Assembly: GCF_013376475.1 (NCBI RefSeq)
Contig: NZ_CP045508.1
Location: 248,001 to 312,000 of the forward strand
Reading direction: 5' to 3'
DNA: 64,000 nucleotides
DNA from: Desulfolutivibrio sulfoxidireducens
GTDB lineage: Bacteria > Desulfobacterota > Desulfovibrionia > Desulfovibrionales > Desulfovibrionaceae
Under the pieces are notes generated by a model, which worked only from the letters and a program-made list of their open reading frames with translations, did no database searches and was not told the DNA's origin. Within the stretch, counting starts at the first letter, position 1. Every line of letters begins with the position of its first letter. The position numbers and the translations under genes are program-made. Positions 17,840 through 26,261 of the stretch are shown in pieces.

Positions 17840-18118
17840 GTGTGGTGGACGGTTCCCGGTGAGGCATGGTCTCGGAAGAGCCGTCGGTCCGCCGGTTCGG
17901 CCGGGATGTCGGCTCGCTCGTCGTATCGGATTTTATACGAGGCAACCGCGCCGAGCGCAACGGGTATTTCGCGCGGGGTGGACCTTGCCGGGCCAGTCCC
18001 GTAGAGTGCGATACGGATTGCGCGCAACGCGCCGCGCCGGCGGGTCATGCCCGAGGGAGATGCGCCATGCCAGCGGCCCCCGGCGATCCCGGCAAGTCCC
18101 CGAAGGAGTCCCCTGATC
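17840..18118. promoter_or_regulatory. divergent promoter region between wzy operon and umuDC, with an inverted repeat
   Basis: These 279 bases hold no gene. An inverted repeat TCGTAT-N8-ATACGA lies at 17921-17940. Read on the minus strand its centre contains TATAAAAT, a good -10 candidate for the wzy operon, so a repressor bound there could block exopolysaccharide transcription. I see no canonical LexA site in front of umuD; the inverted repeat does not match the LexA motifs known to me. An AAGGAG at 18103-18108 serves umuD. Confidence 0.4.
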
Positions 18119-18559
18119 ATGAAACCCGTTTTGCCCGGCCTTGAGATCCTGGGCTTTGAAAAACGCGCGGATATGCCCCTGCCGCTCTACCTGGCCACGG
18201 TTTCGGCCGGATTCCCGTCCCCGGCCGAGGACTACATCGACACCAGGCTCGACCTCAACGAGCACTTGGTCAAACACCCCGCGGCCACCTTCTTCGTGCG
18301 CGTCCACGGCCACTCCATGACCGACGCGGGCATCGTCCCGGGCGACATCCTGGTGGTGGACCGGGCCGTGGAGCCCAGAAACGGCGGCATCGTCATCGCC
18401 GCCCTGGACGGCGAGCTCACGGTCAAGCGCCTTGAGAAATCCAGGGGGCGGGTGCTGCTTGTGCCGGAGAACCGGGAGTTTGTGCCCACGGAGATCACCC
18501 CGGAACGCGGCTTCGAGATATGGGGCGTGGTCACCTACGTCATCCACAAGGCCTCGTGA
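18119..18559 (+). CDS. umuD: UmuD-like S24 self-cleaving protein of translesion polymerase V
   Basis: The protein has 146 residues. The start is the ATG 11 bases after AAGGAG; an upstream in-frame ATG would add 24 non-conserved residues. It has no HTH domain, which separates it from LexA. The self-cleavage site is Ala30-Gly31 (VSAGF). The catalytic Ser66 lies in VHGHSM and Lys103 in LTVKRL, matching the Ser/Lys dyad of S24 peptidases. After RecA-stimulated cleavage it would join UmuC to form DNA polymerase V. It lies directly upstream of umuC. Confidence 0.93.
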   Translation: MKPVLPGLEILGFEKRADMPLPLYLATVSAGFPSPAEDYIDTRLDLNEHLVKHPAATFFVRVHGHSMTDAGIVPGDILVVDRAVEPRNGGIVIAALDGELTVKRLEKSRGRVLLVPENREFVPTEITPERGFEIWGVVTYVIHKAS

Positions 18560-18681
18560 CCGCATACGGCATGGGCGCGGGCGAAACCGGGGCACGTCGC
18601 GCGGAGACCGTGTTCCTTCAAGAACGGACGCGCGCATCCGGAGCGTCGGGCGACCGCGTCGTGCGCCTCTCGGGGAACTGT

Positions 18682-19956
18682 ATGCCCACCTTCGCCCTGG
18701 TCGACTGCAACAACTTCTACGTCTCCTGCGAGCGGGTCTTTTGTCCGGCCCTGGCGAACCGGCCCGTGGTGGTCCTGTCCAACAACGACGGCTGCATCGT
18801 GGCCCGTTCGCCCGAGGCCAAGGCCCTGGGCATCGGCATGGGCCAGCCCGCCTTCCAGTGCGCGGACGTCCTGCGCGCCCACGACGTGGCTGTTTTTTCC
18901 TCCAACTACGCCCTTTACGGCGACATGTCCGCCCGGGTCATGGACACCCTGGCCGGTTTCGCCCCGGCCATGGAGATGTATTCCATCGACGAGGCCTTTC
19001 TGGATTTGACCGGGCTGGCCGACGCGGCCGGACTCGCCCGGCGCATGCGGGACACGGTTCGGCGCTGGACGGGCATCCCCGTGTCCGTGGGGCTTGGTCC
19101 CACCAAGACCCTGTCCAAGATCGCCAACCGGCTGGCCAAGAAGGACCCGGCCCACGGCGGGGTCCTGGATCTGGCCGGCCGGGATGTGGAGGGCCTTCTC
19201 GAAGGCGTGGACGTGGAGGACGTGTGGGGGATCGGTCGCCGCCGCGCGGCCATGCTGCGCGGGGCCGGGGTGCGCTCGGCCCTGGATTTCGCCCGGCTGC
19301 CCCGGGAGTTCGTACGCCGGCGGATGACCGTCACGGGGCTGCACACCCTGCTCGAGCTTCAGGGGGTGTCCTGCCTGGACATGGAACAGGCCCCGGCCCC
19401 GCCCAGGTCCGTGATGTCCTCGCGGTCCTTTGGCCGGCCGGTGACGGAGATCGGGGAGATGCGCGAGGCCGTGGCCTTTCATGCCGCCCGGGCCGCCGAG
19501 CGGCTGCGGGCCAGGGGATGCGTGGCCGCCGGCATCCAGGTCTTTGTCCAGACCAGCCGGTTCGCCTCCGGGCAGGCGGGCCACGCCGCGTCCGAGTGCG
19601 CGGCCTTTTTCGCGCCCACGGCGGGGTCCCCGGAGATCATCCGGCTGGGGCTTCGGGTTGTGGAGCGCATTTTCAGACCCGGTTTTCGCTACACAAAGGC
19701 CGGAGTTTTGCTTGGCGGCGTCGAGCCGGCCGCATCGCAACAGGCCAGCCTCCTGGAGTCCCCCCGGGACACGGCCCGCTCCCGGGCGCTCATGCGGGTG
19801 GTGGATGGCGTCAACGCCCGCCACGGCCGCGACGTTTTGACCTTCGCCGCCACGGGCGTGGCCCGGCCGTGGCGCATGCGGCAGGACCGCCGCTCGCCGC
19901 GCTACACCACGGCCTGGGACGAAATCCCCGTGGTCCGGGCGGTCCGGGCGGGCTGA
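18682..19956 (+). CDS. umuC: UmuC, catalytic subunit of Y-family DNA polymerase V
   Basis: The protein has 424 residues, almost exactly the E. coli UmuC length. I chose the ATG giving [17 protein letters not shown] at the N-terminus; the frame stays open upstream but would add 54 unrelated residues. Y-family motifs are clear: the DCNNFY metal site, VVLSNNDGC, and the second acidic site [11 protein letters not shown] helix-hairpin-helix segment ([15 protein letters not shown]) and the conserved C-terminal [13 protein letters not shown] follow. It performs error-prone bypass synthesis of damaged DNA together with UmuD'. The intergenic space after umuD is 122 bases. Confidence 0.95.
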   Translation: MPTFALVDCNNFYVSCERVFCPALANRPVVVLSNNDGCIVARSPEAKALGIGMGQPAFQCADVLRAHDVAVFSSNYALYGDMSARVMDTLAGFAPAMEMYSIDEAFLDLTGLADAAGLARRMRDTVRRWTGIPVSVGLGPTKTLSKIANRLAKKDPAHGGVLDLAGRDVEGLLEGVDVEDVWGIGRRRAAMLRGAGVRSALDFARLPREFVRRRMTVTGLHTLLELQGVSCLDMEQAPAPPRSVMSSRSFGRPVTEIGEMREAVAFHAARAAERLRARGCVAAGIQVFVQTSRFASGQAGHAASECAAFFAPTAGSPEIIRLGLRVVERIFRPGFRYTKAGVLLGGVEPAASQQASLLESPRDTARSRALMRVVDGVNARHGRDVLTFAATGVARPWRMRQDRRSPRYTTAWDEIPVVRAVRAG

Positions 19957-20005
19957 AAAGGCCCCCGGGGGATCGCGGCGTTTTTTCCGGTCCCGGCCCG
20001 CGGTC

Positions 20006-20461
20006 CTACTCCGTATAGGGCCGCCGCCCCGACCACCTGGCCCACAGGACCACGCCAAGCAGGACCACGGCCAAAAACAGGTGCGACCAGTCCACCAGCA
20101 TGACCGTCACCTCGCCCATGTACACGCTTTGCAGGTTCTTGATCATGCGCACCGCGCCGGTGGCGACGAGCCCCGCGTACAGGGCCACCCGGACCATGCC
20201 CGAGCCGGTCAGGGGATGCCCGGAACGCCAGGTCAAAAAGCGGGAGGCGGCCAGATACGCGCCCAGGAACAGGAACACGGCGGCCAGGGCGTAGTGAAGC
20301 ATGTGGGTGAACACGAAATCGCCAAGCCAGCCGAAGCCCGGGACGTCGGCGATGTAGTAGCGGCTGAATATCGGCATCTGGGCCACGCCGGTCAGCCCCA
20401 GCCCGAAGACCGTCACGGCGAAGGCCCGTTTCATCCAGGGGGACACGGGGCGGCTATCCAT
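20006..20461 (-). CDS. four-helix cytochrome b-like membrane subunit
   Basis: The protein has 151 residues with four hydrophobic helices. Histidines in FTHMLHYALA and WSHLFLA are placed as possible heme b ligands, as in small membrane quinone-reacting subunits. The ATG follows GAGGAG and overlaps the ferredoxin gene stop by eight bases. It is therefore the likely membrane anchor and electron exit or entry of a two-subunit periplasmic redox module with the upstream Tat-exported ferredoxin. Heme content and quinone reactivity are inferred from topology. Confidence 0.78.
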   Translation of the reverse strand: MDSRPVSPWMKRAFAVTVFGLGLTGVAQMPIFSRYYIADVPGFGWLGDFVFTHMLHYALAAVFLFLGAYLAASRFLTWRSGHPLTGSGMVRVALYAGLVATGAVRMIKNLQSVYMGEVTVMLVDWSHLFLAVVLLGVVLWARWSGRRPYTE

Positions 20462-21431
20462 TGTTTTTCTCCTCGGCGTCCCGGGCGCGTTTTCCGGCCC
20501 GAAGCACCGCCCCGGCCACGGCGGCGATGGGGGCCACCACCACGGCGGCGGCCAGGCTCGATTCGAAGGACATGGCGTCGGCCACGGGCTTAAGCGTGGG
20601 GCGGCCCGGTCCCGGGGGCGAGGCGGCCTCGATGAGCTCGAAGGGCACGGGGGAGACGTAGATGGTGTTGGTGCCGCCGTTTTCCGTCTCGCCGTAGATG
20701 AAGCCGTTTATGGACGCGGCCAGTTCGTGGGCCTTTTTCACGATTTCGTCCCGGGGGCCGATCTGTTGCACCTCGTTGGGGCAGGCCTCGATGCAGGCCG
20801 GCACGCCGCCGGCCCGGACCCGGTCGTAACAGCGGTCGCACTTGTACATGACCCCGTTCCCGGCCAACGACGGCAACAGGTCCAGGTACAGCCCGACGCC
20901 GGTCTGGCGCTGGGGGATGGACCAGGGGCACACGGTCTTGCACTTGGCTCCGCCCAGGCAGATGTCGGTGTTGATGCGCACGGACCCGTTTTCGGTCTTG
21001 GCCGCCGCGCCCCAGGGACACAGGTTGGCGCAGGGGGGCTTTTGGCAGTGCATGCAGCGCCTGGGCATGTGCACGTCCAAGGTCCTGCCCTGGTAGGTGA
21101 CGGCGGCCGACTGGATGAACAGCCAGTTATACGGGGTAAGACGGTCTTCCACGTCGCGTTTGTCCGACCAGTCCTCCACCTTGACCCGGCTCGGATACAT
21201 GGGGGGGTAGGGCTTCTCGGGCTCGGGATAGCGTGCGGCGTTGGCCTCGTGGCAGGCCTGGACGCAGGCCCCGCAGCCGATACACTTGGAGAGATCGAAC
21301 AGGGTGGCCAGGACCTGGTCCTTCCCGTCCGCCCCGTTGGCCGCGGTCGGTGCGGCCAGGCCGGGCACGGCGGCGGTGGCGGCGGCGGCCCCGGCGAGTC
21401 CGAGGGTTTTCAAGAAGGTGCGTCGTTTCAC
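20454..21431 (-). CDS. Tat-exported four-cluster ferredoxin subunit (HmcB/FdhB-like)
   Basis: The protein has 325 residues and starts with GTG behind AAGGA. A twin-arginine leader (KRRTFLK) precedes an Ala-rich hydrophobic stretch. Four cysteine groups for [4Fe-4S] clusters follow: CIGCGACVQAC, CMHCQKPPCANLC, CLGGAKCKTVC and CDRCYDRV...CIEAC. A C-terminal hydrophobic helix (about 295-315) could anchor it in the membrane. The layout matches ferredoxin subunits of Hmc-type and formate-dehydrogenase-like complexes of sulfate reducers. No catalytic molybdenum subunit or multiheme cytochrome is adjacent, so it probably serves another partner. The HesB-like gene upstream may help load its clusters. 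Confidence 0.88.
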   Translation of the reverse strand: MKRRTFLKTLGLAGAAAATAAVPGLAAPTAANGADGKDQVLATLFDLSKCIGCGACVQACHEANAARYPEPEKPYPPMYPSRVKVEDWSDKRDVEDRLTPYNWLFIQSAAVTYQGRTLDVHMPRRCMHCQKPPCANLCPWGAAAKTENGSVRINTDICLGGAKCKTVCPWSIPQRQTGVGLYLDLLPSLAGNGVMYKCDRCYDRVRAGGVPACIEACPNEVQQIGPRDEIVKKAHELAASINGFIYGETENGGTNTIYVSPVPFELIEAASPPGPGRPTLKPVADAMSFESSLAAAVVVAPIAAVAGAVLRAGKRARDAEEKNNG

Positions 21432-21530
21432 GGATGGATCCTTGTTTTGTGATGGGGCCGGCGCCGGCCGTCCCCACCTGGTTGCCGGCGGGAGTCCTTG
21501 CCGACCGTGTACCGGGTATGCGGCGTCATG

Positions 21531-21887
21531 TCAGCACCCGGAGCCGAAGTGCTGGCTTTGCAATTGAAAATGTCCCGCCGCGTCCAGATCGATGCCCACC
21601 AGGCCGATATCCTGGGATACGAATCTGTTGATGCATATCCGGAAGCGACCGCACGGGACAACGATATCGTCAGGGGCCGGTTCGTCCAGAACCAGGCCGA
21701 GCTTGGGGCCGAATCAGCCGGGGGTGGCGATGACCCGCACATGGCGCGTTTGCTCGTCCGGGAACAGCCCCTCCAGCTCGTGCAAGGCGTTCGGGCTTAT
21801 GCGGACGAACTCTTCCTCCTCCGGGCCGGCGTTCGCGGCCGGGGTGCGATCCGAAACGTCGTCGCGGTGGTCGTGCGGCATTGTCAT
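21531..21887 (-). CDS. HesB/IscA-like selenoprotein (in-frame UGA read as selenocysteine 58)
   Basis: Conventional reading stops at codon 58, but the frame continues to a second TGA giving 118 residues. The ATG has a GGGAG site six bases upstream. After VRVIATPG the UGA at 21716-21714 is followed by FGPKLGLVLDEPAPDDIV, the usual A-type iron-sulfur carrier sequence in which the position of the UGA holds the first conserved Cys. The chain ends in GSGC. A hairpin at 21677-21695 fits a bacterial SECIS element. HesB-like selenoproteins are a known family. The gene lies about 100 bases upstream of the four-cluster ferredoxin and is probably co-transcribed with it. Standard gene callers would miss or truncate it. 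Confidence 0.82.
21677..21695 (-). promoter_or_regulatory. bacterial SECIS hairpin inside the HesB-like gene
   Basis: Counting from the UGA, 25 bases separate it from a five-base apical loop (TGGAC) closed by a seven-pair stem CTGGTTC/GAACCGG with one G-U pair. The spacing (16-37 expected), stem length and a G in the first two loop positions all satisfy the published bacterial SECIS rules. It would recruit SelB and Sec-tRNA to the UGA. Confidence 0.7.
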
Positions 21888-21966
21888 GGCGTCTCCCGTT
21901 TGCTAAGAGGATAAGCGCCGATTCGGCGGCGGCGACCCCTTCCTACCCTGACGGACGCACAAGACA

Positions 21967-21980
21967 TTGACCGCGATCAA
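21967..21980. promoter_or_regulatory. FNR-type operator in the HesB / Crp-Fnr divergent region
   Basis: TTGACCGCGATCAA differs by one base from the FNR consensus TTGAT-N4-ATCAA. It is 20 bases before the Crp/Fnr gene and 80 bases from the HesB-like start on the other strand, so it could allow autoregulation and control of the redox operon. The site is visible; the binding protein is inferred from its neighbour. Confidence 0.6.
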
Positions 21981-22000
21981 CACCAGGACGTGATTTGTCC

Positions 22001-22705
22001 ATGCCCGACCCAGCGCTTCTCTTGGTTCTCAAATCCTCGCCATTTTTCCAGGAACTGCCGGCCGGCCAACTGGAACGCCTGGCCCGGGGGGCCGTGGCCC
22101 GGACCTATGCCGCCAGGGCCCGGGTGGCCTCGGAGAGCGAGGCCGTGCGCGGTTTTTTTTTGGTGCTTACGGGCAAGGTGAAGCTTTTCAAGCTCTCGGA
22201 GGACGGCAAGGAGCAGACCCTCTACGTCTTCGGTCCGGGCGAGCCCTTTTGCCTGGGTTCGCTTTTCGGGGAGGGCCGTTTTCCGGCCCATGCCCAGACG
22301 CTGGCGCGCAGCCGGCTGGTGTTTTTCTCCGGCGAGGTCCTGGAGGACATGGCCCGGCGGGACCCCTCGATCCTCTTTCACTTCCTGCGGGTGGTGTCCA
22401 GGCGGCTCAAGGAGGCCATGGAAATGATCGAGTCCTTGTCGCTTCGGGGCCTGCCCGGGCGCATCGCCGGTTTTTTGCTGCACGCCCGGGAAGAGGACCG
22501 GGACGGCCGGCGTCTGGTGGCCCTGGGGATCAGCCAGCGGGAGTTGGCCAAGATCGTGGGGGCCACGCCCGAGGCCTTGTCCCGGGCGCTTGGGCGCATG
22601 GGCCGCCAGGGCCTGGTGCGGGTGAGCGGCCGGGAGATCGAGATTCGCGATCGGGCGGGTCTTGCGGCCGTGGCGGCCTCGGACCGGGAGGGGCCGGGGC
22701 GGTGA
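22001..22705 (+). CDS. Crp/Fnr-family transcription regulator
   Basis: The protein has 234 residues. It has a cyclic-nucleotide-type beta barrel (about 10-125; GKVKLFKLSEDGKEQTLYVF, GEPFCLGSLF), a dimerisation helix and a C-terminal winged HTH (about 165-215) with the recognition segment ISQRELAKIVGATPEALSRAL. There is no N-terminal Cys cluster for an oxygen-sensing [4Fe-4S] centre, so it is closer to DNR/HcpR-like members than to FNR itself. A TTG at 21995 has better Shine-Dalgarno spacing and is an alternative start. It is divergent from the HesB-ferredoxin operon and probably controls it through the FNR-like box between them. Confidence 0.88.
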   Translation: MPDPALLLVLKSSPFFQELPAGQLERLARGAVARTYAARARVASESEAVRGFFLVLTGKVKLFKLSEDGKEQTLYVFGPGEPFCLGSLFGEGRFPAHAQTLARSRLVFFSGEVLEDMARRDPSILFHFLRVVSRRLKEAMEMIESLSLRGLPGRIAGFLLHAREEDRDGRRLVALGISQRELAKIVGATPEALSRALGRMGRQGLVRVSGREIEIRDRAGLAAVAASDREGPGR

Positions 22706-22839
22706 TTCCCGGCCAAGGATCGAGGGGGCTCCCGTAGGGACCTGTTGCGTGTTTGGGCGGACGATGTCGCGGGAGGGCGGATCGGACCGGGGCCTTTTTC
22801 AGGGACGGGCCAAAGACAATCTCCTCCCGCCGTCTTTCG

Positions 22840-24015
22840 TCACTTGACCAGGCCCACGCTGAAAAGGGCCACGTCGTCCACGCCGCATGGCCGCGAGGCC
22901 ATGCGCCTGGGGTCCATGGCCATGCCTCGCAGAAACCTTCCGGTAACGTCCCCGCCCTTGGACACGCCGTCGATGAATACCGCCCCCAGTTGGTAGACGT
23001 AGATGGTGTTGCGGCCCGACATCTGAGGCCGTGATGGATCGTAGAAGGGGATGAGGGCCACCCGTGGGCTTTTCATCGGATCGGAGAACTTGCTGCCGGT
23101 GATGGCCTTTGCGGTATCGTCCCAGGCGGCGTCGGGGTCCGCGGCCAGAAGTTCGTCCAGCCCCTGGTTGGTGGGGCCGACCATGTTCCCGGGCTCGATC
23201 TGTAGTTCGTCCCCGTCTCTGACGAGGGTGTTGTTGGATCCCGTGCATCCGGCGATGTTGAGCCGGTAGACCGAGGCCCCGGTTTCCGGCGTGCCCCGGT
23301 TGACCGGGGGGAAGTCCACGGGATTGAAGTGGCCTGGGACCACGGTGTCATGGCTGTCGCCGAGCTTGAGCAGGATGGTGGTGCCGAGGTCCTGGTTGCC
23401 GTAGCCGAGGACCACCACCGAGGCCAGCTCGCAGGCGCTTTGGGGGTCGAACGCCCCGTTGTCGCGGTATTTGGGGTTTGCGTCGCAACTGTCGTTCCAG
23501 GTAAACTTGGCTGGAGGGGAAAAGGGCTTGAGGCAACGCGTCTGGTCCGAACAGAAAAGCGAGGCCCTGGCCGTGGCCGAGAGGTCCTGGGTGTTCCACC
23601 CGAGGATGCCTCCCAGGGCCAGGTCCACGGTGTTGCCTCGGGCCTGGGAACGTCCGGCCGTGACCTCCACGGCGTCGGCCGATCCGGTCTCGACCGCCGT
23701 ATCCCCCTTGTAAAAGACCACATCCGCGTTCGTGACGGCCACGGCCGCGTTGTCCTTCTCCCCGAGGTTTTCCTGTCCGAAACGCACAGCCGTTTGCGTC
23801 GCGGCGGCCATGCTCCCTCCGGAGCGCACCAGTTCGGCGGCCCCGGCCAGGGCGGCCGCGTCGGCGGCGTTTTGCAACTGGCTGCGTTTGTGCTGCAAAA
23901 AGCCGTAGTCCACGGCCATGGTGCCCATCCCGGCCAGCAGGACCAGGACCAGGGCCCCGAGGATCATGATGGAGCCGGTCTCGCGGGATGCGACGGAGGT
24001 GTCTGGCCGGGACAT
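22840..24015 (-). CDS. TadG-like Flp pilus assembly / pilin-like surface protein
   Basis: The protein has 391 residues. The ATG follows AAGGAG; an open frame upstream is shadow. The N-terminal segment (GSIMILGALVLVLLAGMGTMAVDYG followed by an HKRSQLQNAADAAALAGA helix) is the TadG/TadE-type prepilin-like anchor. The remainder is a secreted domain with paired cysteines (CSDQTRC, CGVDD) and no recognisable vWA motif. It ends the three-gene Tad-type operon. None of the Tad ATPase, platform or secretin genes is in the window, so the secretion apparatus must be elsewhere if these are functional. Confidence 0.82.
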   Translation of the reverse strand: MSRPDTSVASRETGSIMILGALVLVLLAGMGTMAVDYGFLQHKRSQLQNAADAAALAGAAELVRSGGSMAAATQTAVRFGQENLGEKDNAAVAVTNADVVFYKGDTAVETGSADAVEVTAGRSQARGNTVDLALGGILGWNTQDLSATARASLFCSDQTRCLKPFSPPAKFTWNDSCDANPKYRDNGAFDPQSACELASVVVLGYGNQDLGTTILLKLGDSHDTVVPGHFNPVDFPPVNRGTPETGASVYRLNIAGCTGSNNTLVRDGDELQIEPGNMVGPTNQGLDELLAADPDAAWDDTAKAITGSKFSDPMKSPRVALIPFYDPSRPQMSGRNTIYVYQLGAVFIDGVSKGGDVTGRFLRGMAMDPRRMASRPCGVDDVALFSVGLVK

Positions 24016-24029
24016 GGAGGGACTCCTTC

Positions 24030-24434
24030 TCAGTAGAGTTGTTGCGTGGTGGCGGAGGAAACGACGCGGGTCATGTTCTGGGTGAAATTCCCCCACGGGA
24101 TGATGACCATGGCCGAGGTGTCGTAGGTGATGGTCACGGTCACCGGTTCCGACGACGCGCGTGATCCTTGGGTGTCGATCTGGGTGCGAGAAACGTCGTA
24201 TCCGGCGTTTTGGACGTATTGCAACACCGCCCCGTCGACATCCTGGCTGCGCGAGGCGGCCATGGCTCCCTCCCGGGCCGCCCGGGTCATGATGTTCTGG
24301 GCATGCAGCAACTGCCCGAAATCCACGATCCCGATGAGCAGCGGGATGAAGAGGAAGGTCAAAAGCAGGGCCAGTTCGACGCATACCGATCCGCGTTGCT
24401 GGTCGATGCGGGTCTTTTCCGGGCGCATGGTCAT
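24030..24434 (-). CDS. TadE-like minor pseudopilin
   Basis: The protein has 134 residues: a short basic leader, then RGSVCVELALLLTFLFIPLLIGIVDFG with the E-containing prepilin-like hydrophobic helix of TadE family proteins (PF07811), then a small soluble domain. The ATG overlaps the stop of the upstream TadE gene (ATGA). It is 15 bases upstream of the tadG-like gene. It probably works with the other two proteins in a Flp/Tad surface appendage. Confidence 0.85.
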   Translation of the reverse strand: MTMRPEKTRIDQQRGSVCVELALLLTFLFIPLLIGIVDFGQLLHAQNIMTRAAREGAMAASRSQDVDGAVLQYVQNAGYDVSRTQIDTQGSRASSEPVTVTITYDTSAMVIIPWGNFTQNMTRVVSSATTQQLY

Positions 24435-24844
24435 GGCTCCACGGTCATGGCGGCCGATGCCGCGACATTTTGGGGAAAGAGTTGGGTTCCCAGGAAGCCT
24501 GGCAAGACAAGGGGGGTGAAGGGCATGGTCGCGGTGACGGTGACCACGGTCCCTGGCGTCCGGGTTTCGGGGGCGACGGAAACCGCGACCTGTCCCCCGG
24601 TCCCCGTGGTTATGGGATCGCGCAGGGCTGTTTCCACAATCCGGGTGATCTGTTCATCGGTTGCCGCGGGCAGGACCGCCGTTCTGGCGGCGTCGGCCAC
24701 CGCTGCGGTGACGGCGGCGCGGATGAAGAAAAAGCGTCCGTAGTCAATGATGCCGAATACCACCGTCAGAAAGACCGGCAGCAGAAGGGCCATCTCCACG
24801 ACCGAGGCGCCTTTTTGGCGGTGTTGCGATGAAGCCGTCCGCAT
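24431..24844 (-). CDS. TadE-like minor pseudopilin
   Basis: The protein has 137 residues. The leader QHRQKGASVVEMALLLPVFLTVVFGIIDYG is a textbook TadE N-terminus with Glu in the hydrophobic helix. The soluble C-terminal part has no cysteines. It is the first gene of the tadE-tadE-tadG set. Upstream (24845-25025) is a 181-base gap that presumably carries the promoter; I saw no clear -10/-35 pair. Confidence 0.86.
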   Translation of the reverse strand: MRTASSQHRQKGASVVEMALLLPVFLTVVFGIIDYGRFFFIRAAVTAAVADAARTAVLPAATDEQITRIVETALRDPITTGTGGQVAVSVAPETRTPGTVVTVTATMPFTPLVLPGFLGTQLFPQNVAASAAMTVEP

Positions 24845-25025
24845 GCCCGTGCCTGCCTGTCACTGGTTCTGTACCTGTACCATGACAGATAACGGCAGTG
24901 CGATGGCTCGTCCATGGGGTCGATCACGCATGCGGTGGGGGAAAACCCTCATGAGGGTGGGGCGTTACGGGAGGCCTTCCCGGCCTCTTGAGCGTGCGTC
25001 CGGCGCGAACGGAATCCGGGTCCGT

Positions 25026-25466
25026 TCAGTCCGGCAGGGTGAACCGCATGGCCTGGACCGGCCCTTTCAGGATCTGGAGGGCGAGGATGCGGATGCGGGC
25101 GACCCGGGATTCGGGACGTTCCAGGATGCCTCCCAGGGAGCCGAGGCGTCCGGCCAGGAGGGCCTTGGCGGCCGCCTCCCCGGACGGATCGTGGAATGGG
25201 CGGAGGCGTCCGGAGATGGTCACGGCTGTGAGGGCGTCACGGCCGAGGTCCGGGAGGGCCTCGCGGTTGTCAACAAGGATGCTGACGTCTGGATTTTCCT
25301 GAATATTCCGCCACTTGCGGGTTTCGGGCAGGGTCGCCAGGAGCAGATGGCGACGTTCATGGTCCATGGCGTAGCCCATGAGGGAACAGTGTGGGACGCC
25401 CCCCGCCGCGGTGGCCAAGACGCACAGGTCATGCGCGGCCAGAAATTCCAGGATGTCGTCGAGCAT
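25026..25466 (-). CDS. pyridoxamine 5'-phosphate oxidase-fold flavin protein
   Basis: The protein has 146 residues forming a split-barrel FMN-binding fold. The conserved pattern is the N-terminal helix, then LCVLATAAGGVPHCSLMGYAMD, then KWRNIQENPDVSILVDN. Such proteins are usually FMN- or heme-binding oxidoreductases of unknown substrate. An ACGGAGG site precedes the ATG. It lies 79 bases downstream of the FeoA-like gene in the same orientation and may be the tail of the ferrosome-type operon or a separate gene. Confidence 0.83.
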   Translation of the reverse strand: MLDDILEFLAAHDLCVLATAAGGVPHCSLMGYAMDHERRHLLLATLPETRKWRNIQENPDVSILVDNREALPDLGRDALTAVTISGRLRPFHDPSGEAAAKALLAGRLGSLGGILERPESRVARIRILALQILKGPVQAMRFTLPD

Positions 25467-25544
25467 GCCGCCCTCCGTGAGGGATGCCCCCCCGCCCCGG
25501 TCCCTTGGCCGCCGTTGGGGCTGTCCTGGCGGCTTGTGAGGGGG

Positions 25545-26261
25545 TTATTGCCTGGGCGCGACCAGGATCCTGTCGGCGTCTTTTTCCTGGAAATACAGGC
25601 GCAGCCCGTCGCTTGTGGCGCAGACCACGGGATTGTGCCGGCCCAGGCGCATGACCTGTCCGGCCGTGACGCTTGTGAGCGACAGGCGGGTGCCGGGCTT
25701 GATGTGCAGGGAATCGAAGGTCGCCCTGGCGTTTTCCCCGGCCAGGATGTGGGTGACCACGAAGTCCTCGCCGACCCCCACGCCGCAGAACTGGACCTGT
25801 CCGGTCGGGGTCTGGCCCAAAAGTTTGGAGGCCTGCCCCTCGCCCAGGCGCACCCGGGTCTTGCCGTCCACCAGGACGTTGTAGGCCATGGGCGGCAGCC
25901 GGCGCACAAAGGTGATGCGGTCGTTTTCCTTGAGCCCCAGGGCCTCGATGGACTGGGCGAAGCGGTCCTGGCCGATGATGCCCTCCACATGCCCGGTCTC
26001 GCCCGGTTTGCATTCCAGAAGGGGCAGACGGCGGTCGTCGTCGAGATGCACCACCATCTTGGCCGCCCAGGAGCCGCTTAAGACCGCCTCGCCCAAGGGG
26101 CCGCGAACCTTGACCGGTTCCACGGCCACGGACTCGCCAAGGCGCATGAGCGAGGTGCCCACGAACACTCCCAGACGGCCCATGCGCGCGCCGAATCCCT
26201 GGCCCACGATTTTTCCCACGGTCAGAGGGATTCCCAGGGGAGCCTTGGTCAAGGGGGTCAC
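25545..26261 (-). CDS. FeoA-domain protein of the ferrosome-like operon
   Basis: The protein has 238 residues and starts with a GTG that overlaps the stop of the P1B ATPase gene. The middle part (about 78-150) is a FeoA/SH3-like domain: LLECKPGETGHVEGIIG, then IEALGLKENDRITFVR. The sequences before and after (PVKVRGPLGEAVLSG; LHIKPGTRLSLTSVTAG) look like further beta-barrel units, so it may carry two or three FeoA-like repeats. FeoA domains accompany ferrous iron transport, which agrees with the Fur box at the operon head and the neighbouring metal ATPases. Confidence 0.78.
   Translation of the reverse strand: MTPLTKAPLGIPLTVGKIVGQGFGARMGRLGVFVGTSLMRLGESVAVEPVKVRGPLGEAVLSGSWAAKMVVHLDDDRRLPLLECKPGETGHVEGIIGQDRFAQSIEALGLKENDRITFVRRLPPMAYNVLVDGKTRVRLGEGQASKLLGQTPTGQVQFCGVGVGEDFVVTHILAGENARATFDSLHIKPGTRLSLTSVTAGQVMRLGRHNPVVCATSDGLRLYFQEKDADRILVAPRQ

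Noticed and set aside
18432-20018. A 528-codon alternative frame over umuC
   Set aside because: Arg/Gly/Pro-rich shadow; UmuC motifs are all in the other frame.
21498-21914. A 138-codon plus-strand frame across the HesB-like gene
   Set aside because: No ribosome site or family pattern; the minus-strand HesB frame with conserved residues on both sides of the UGA explains the region.
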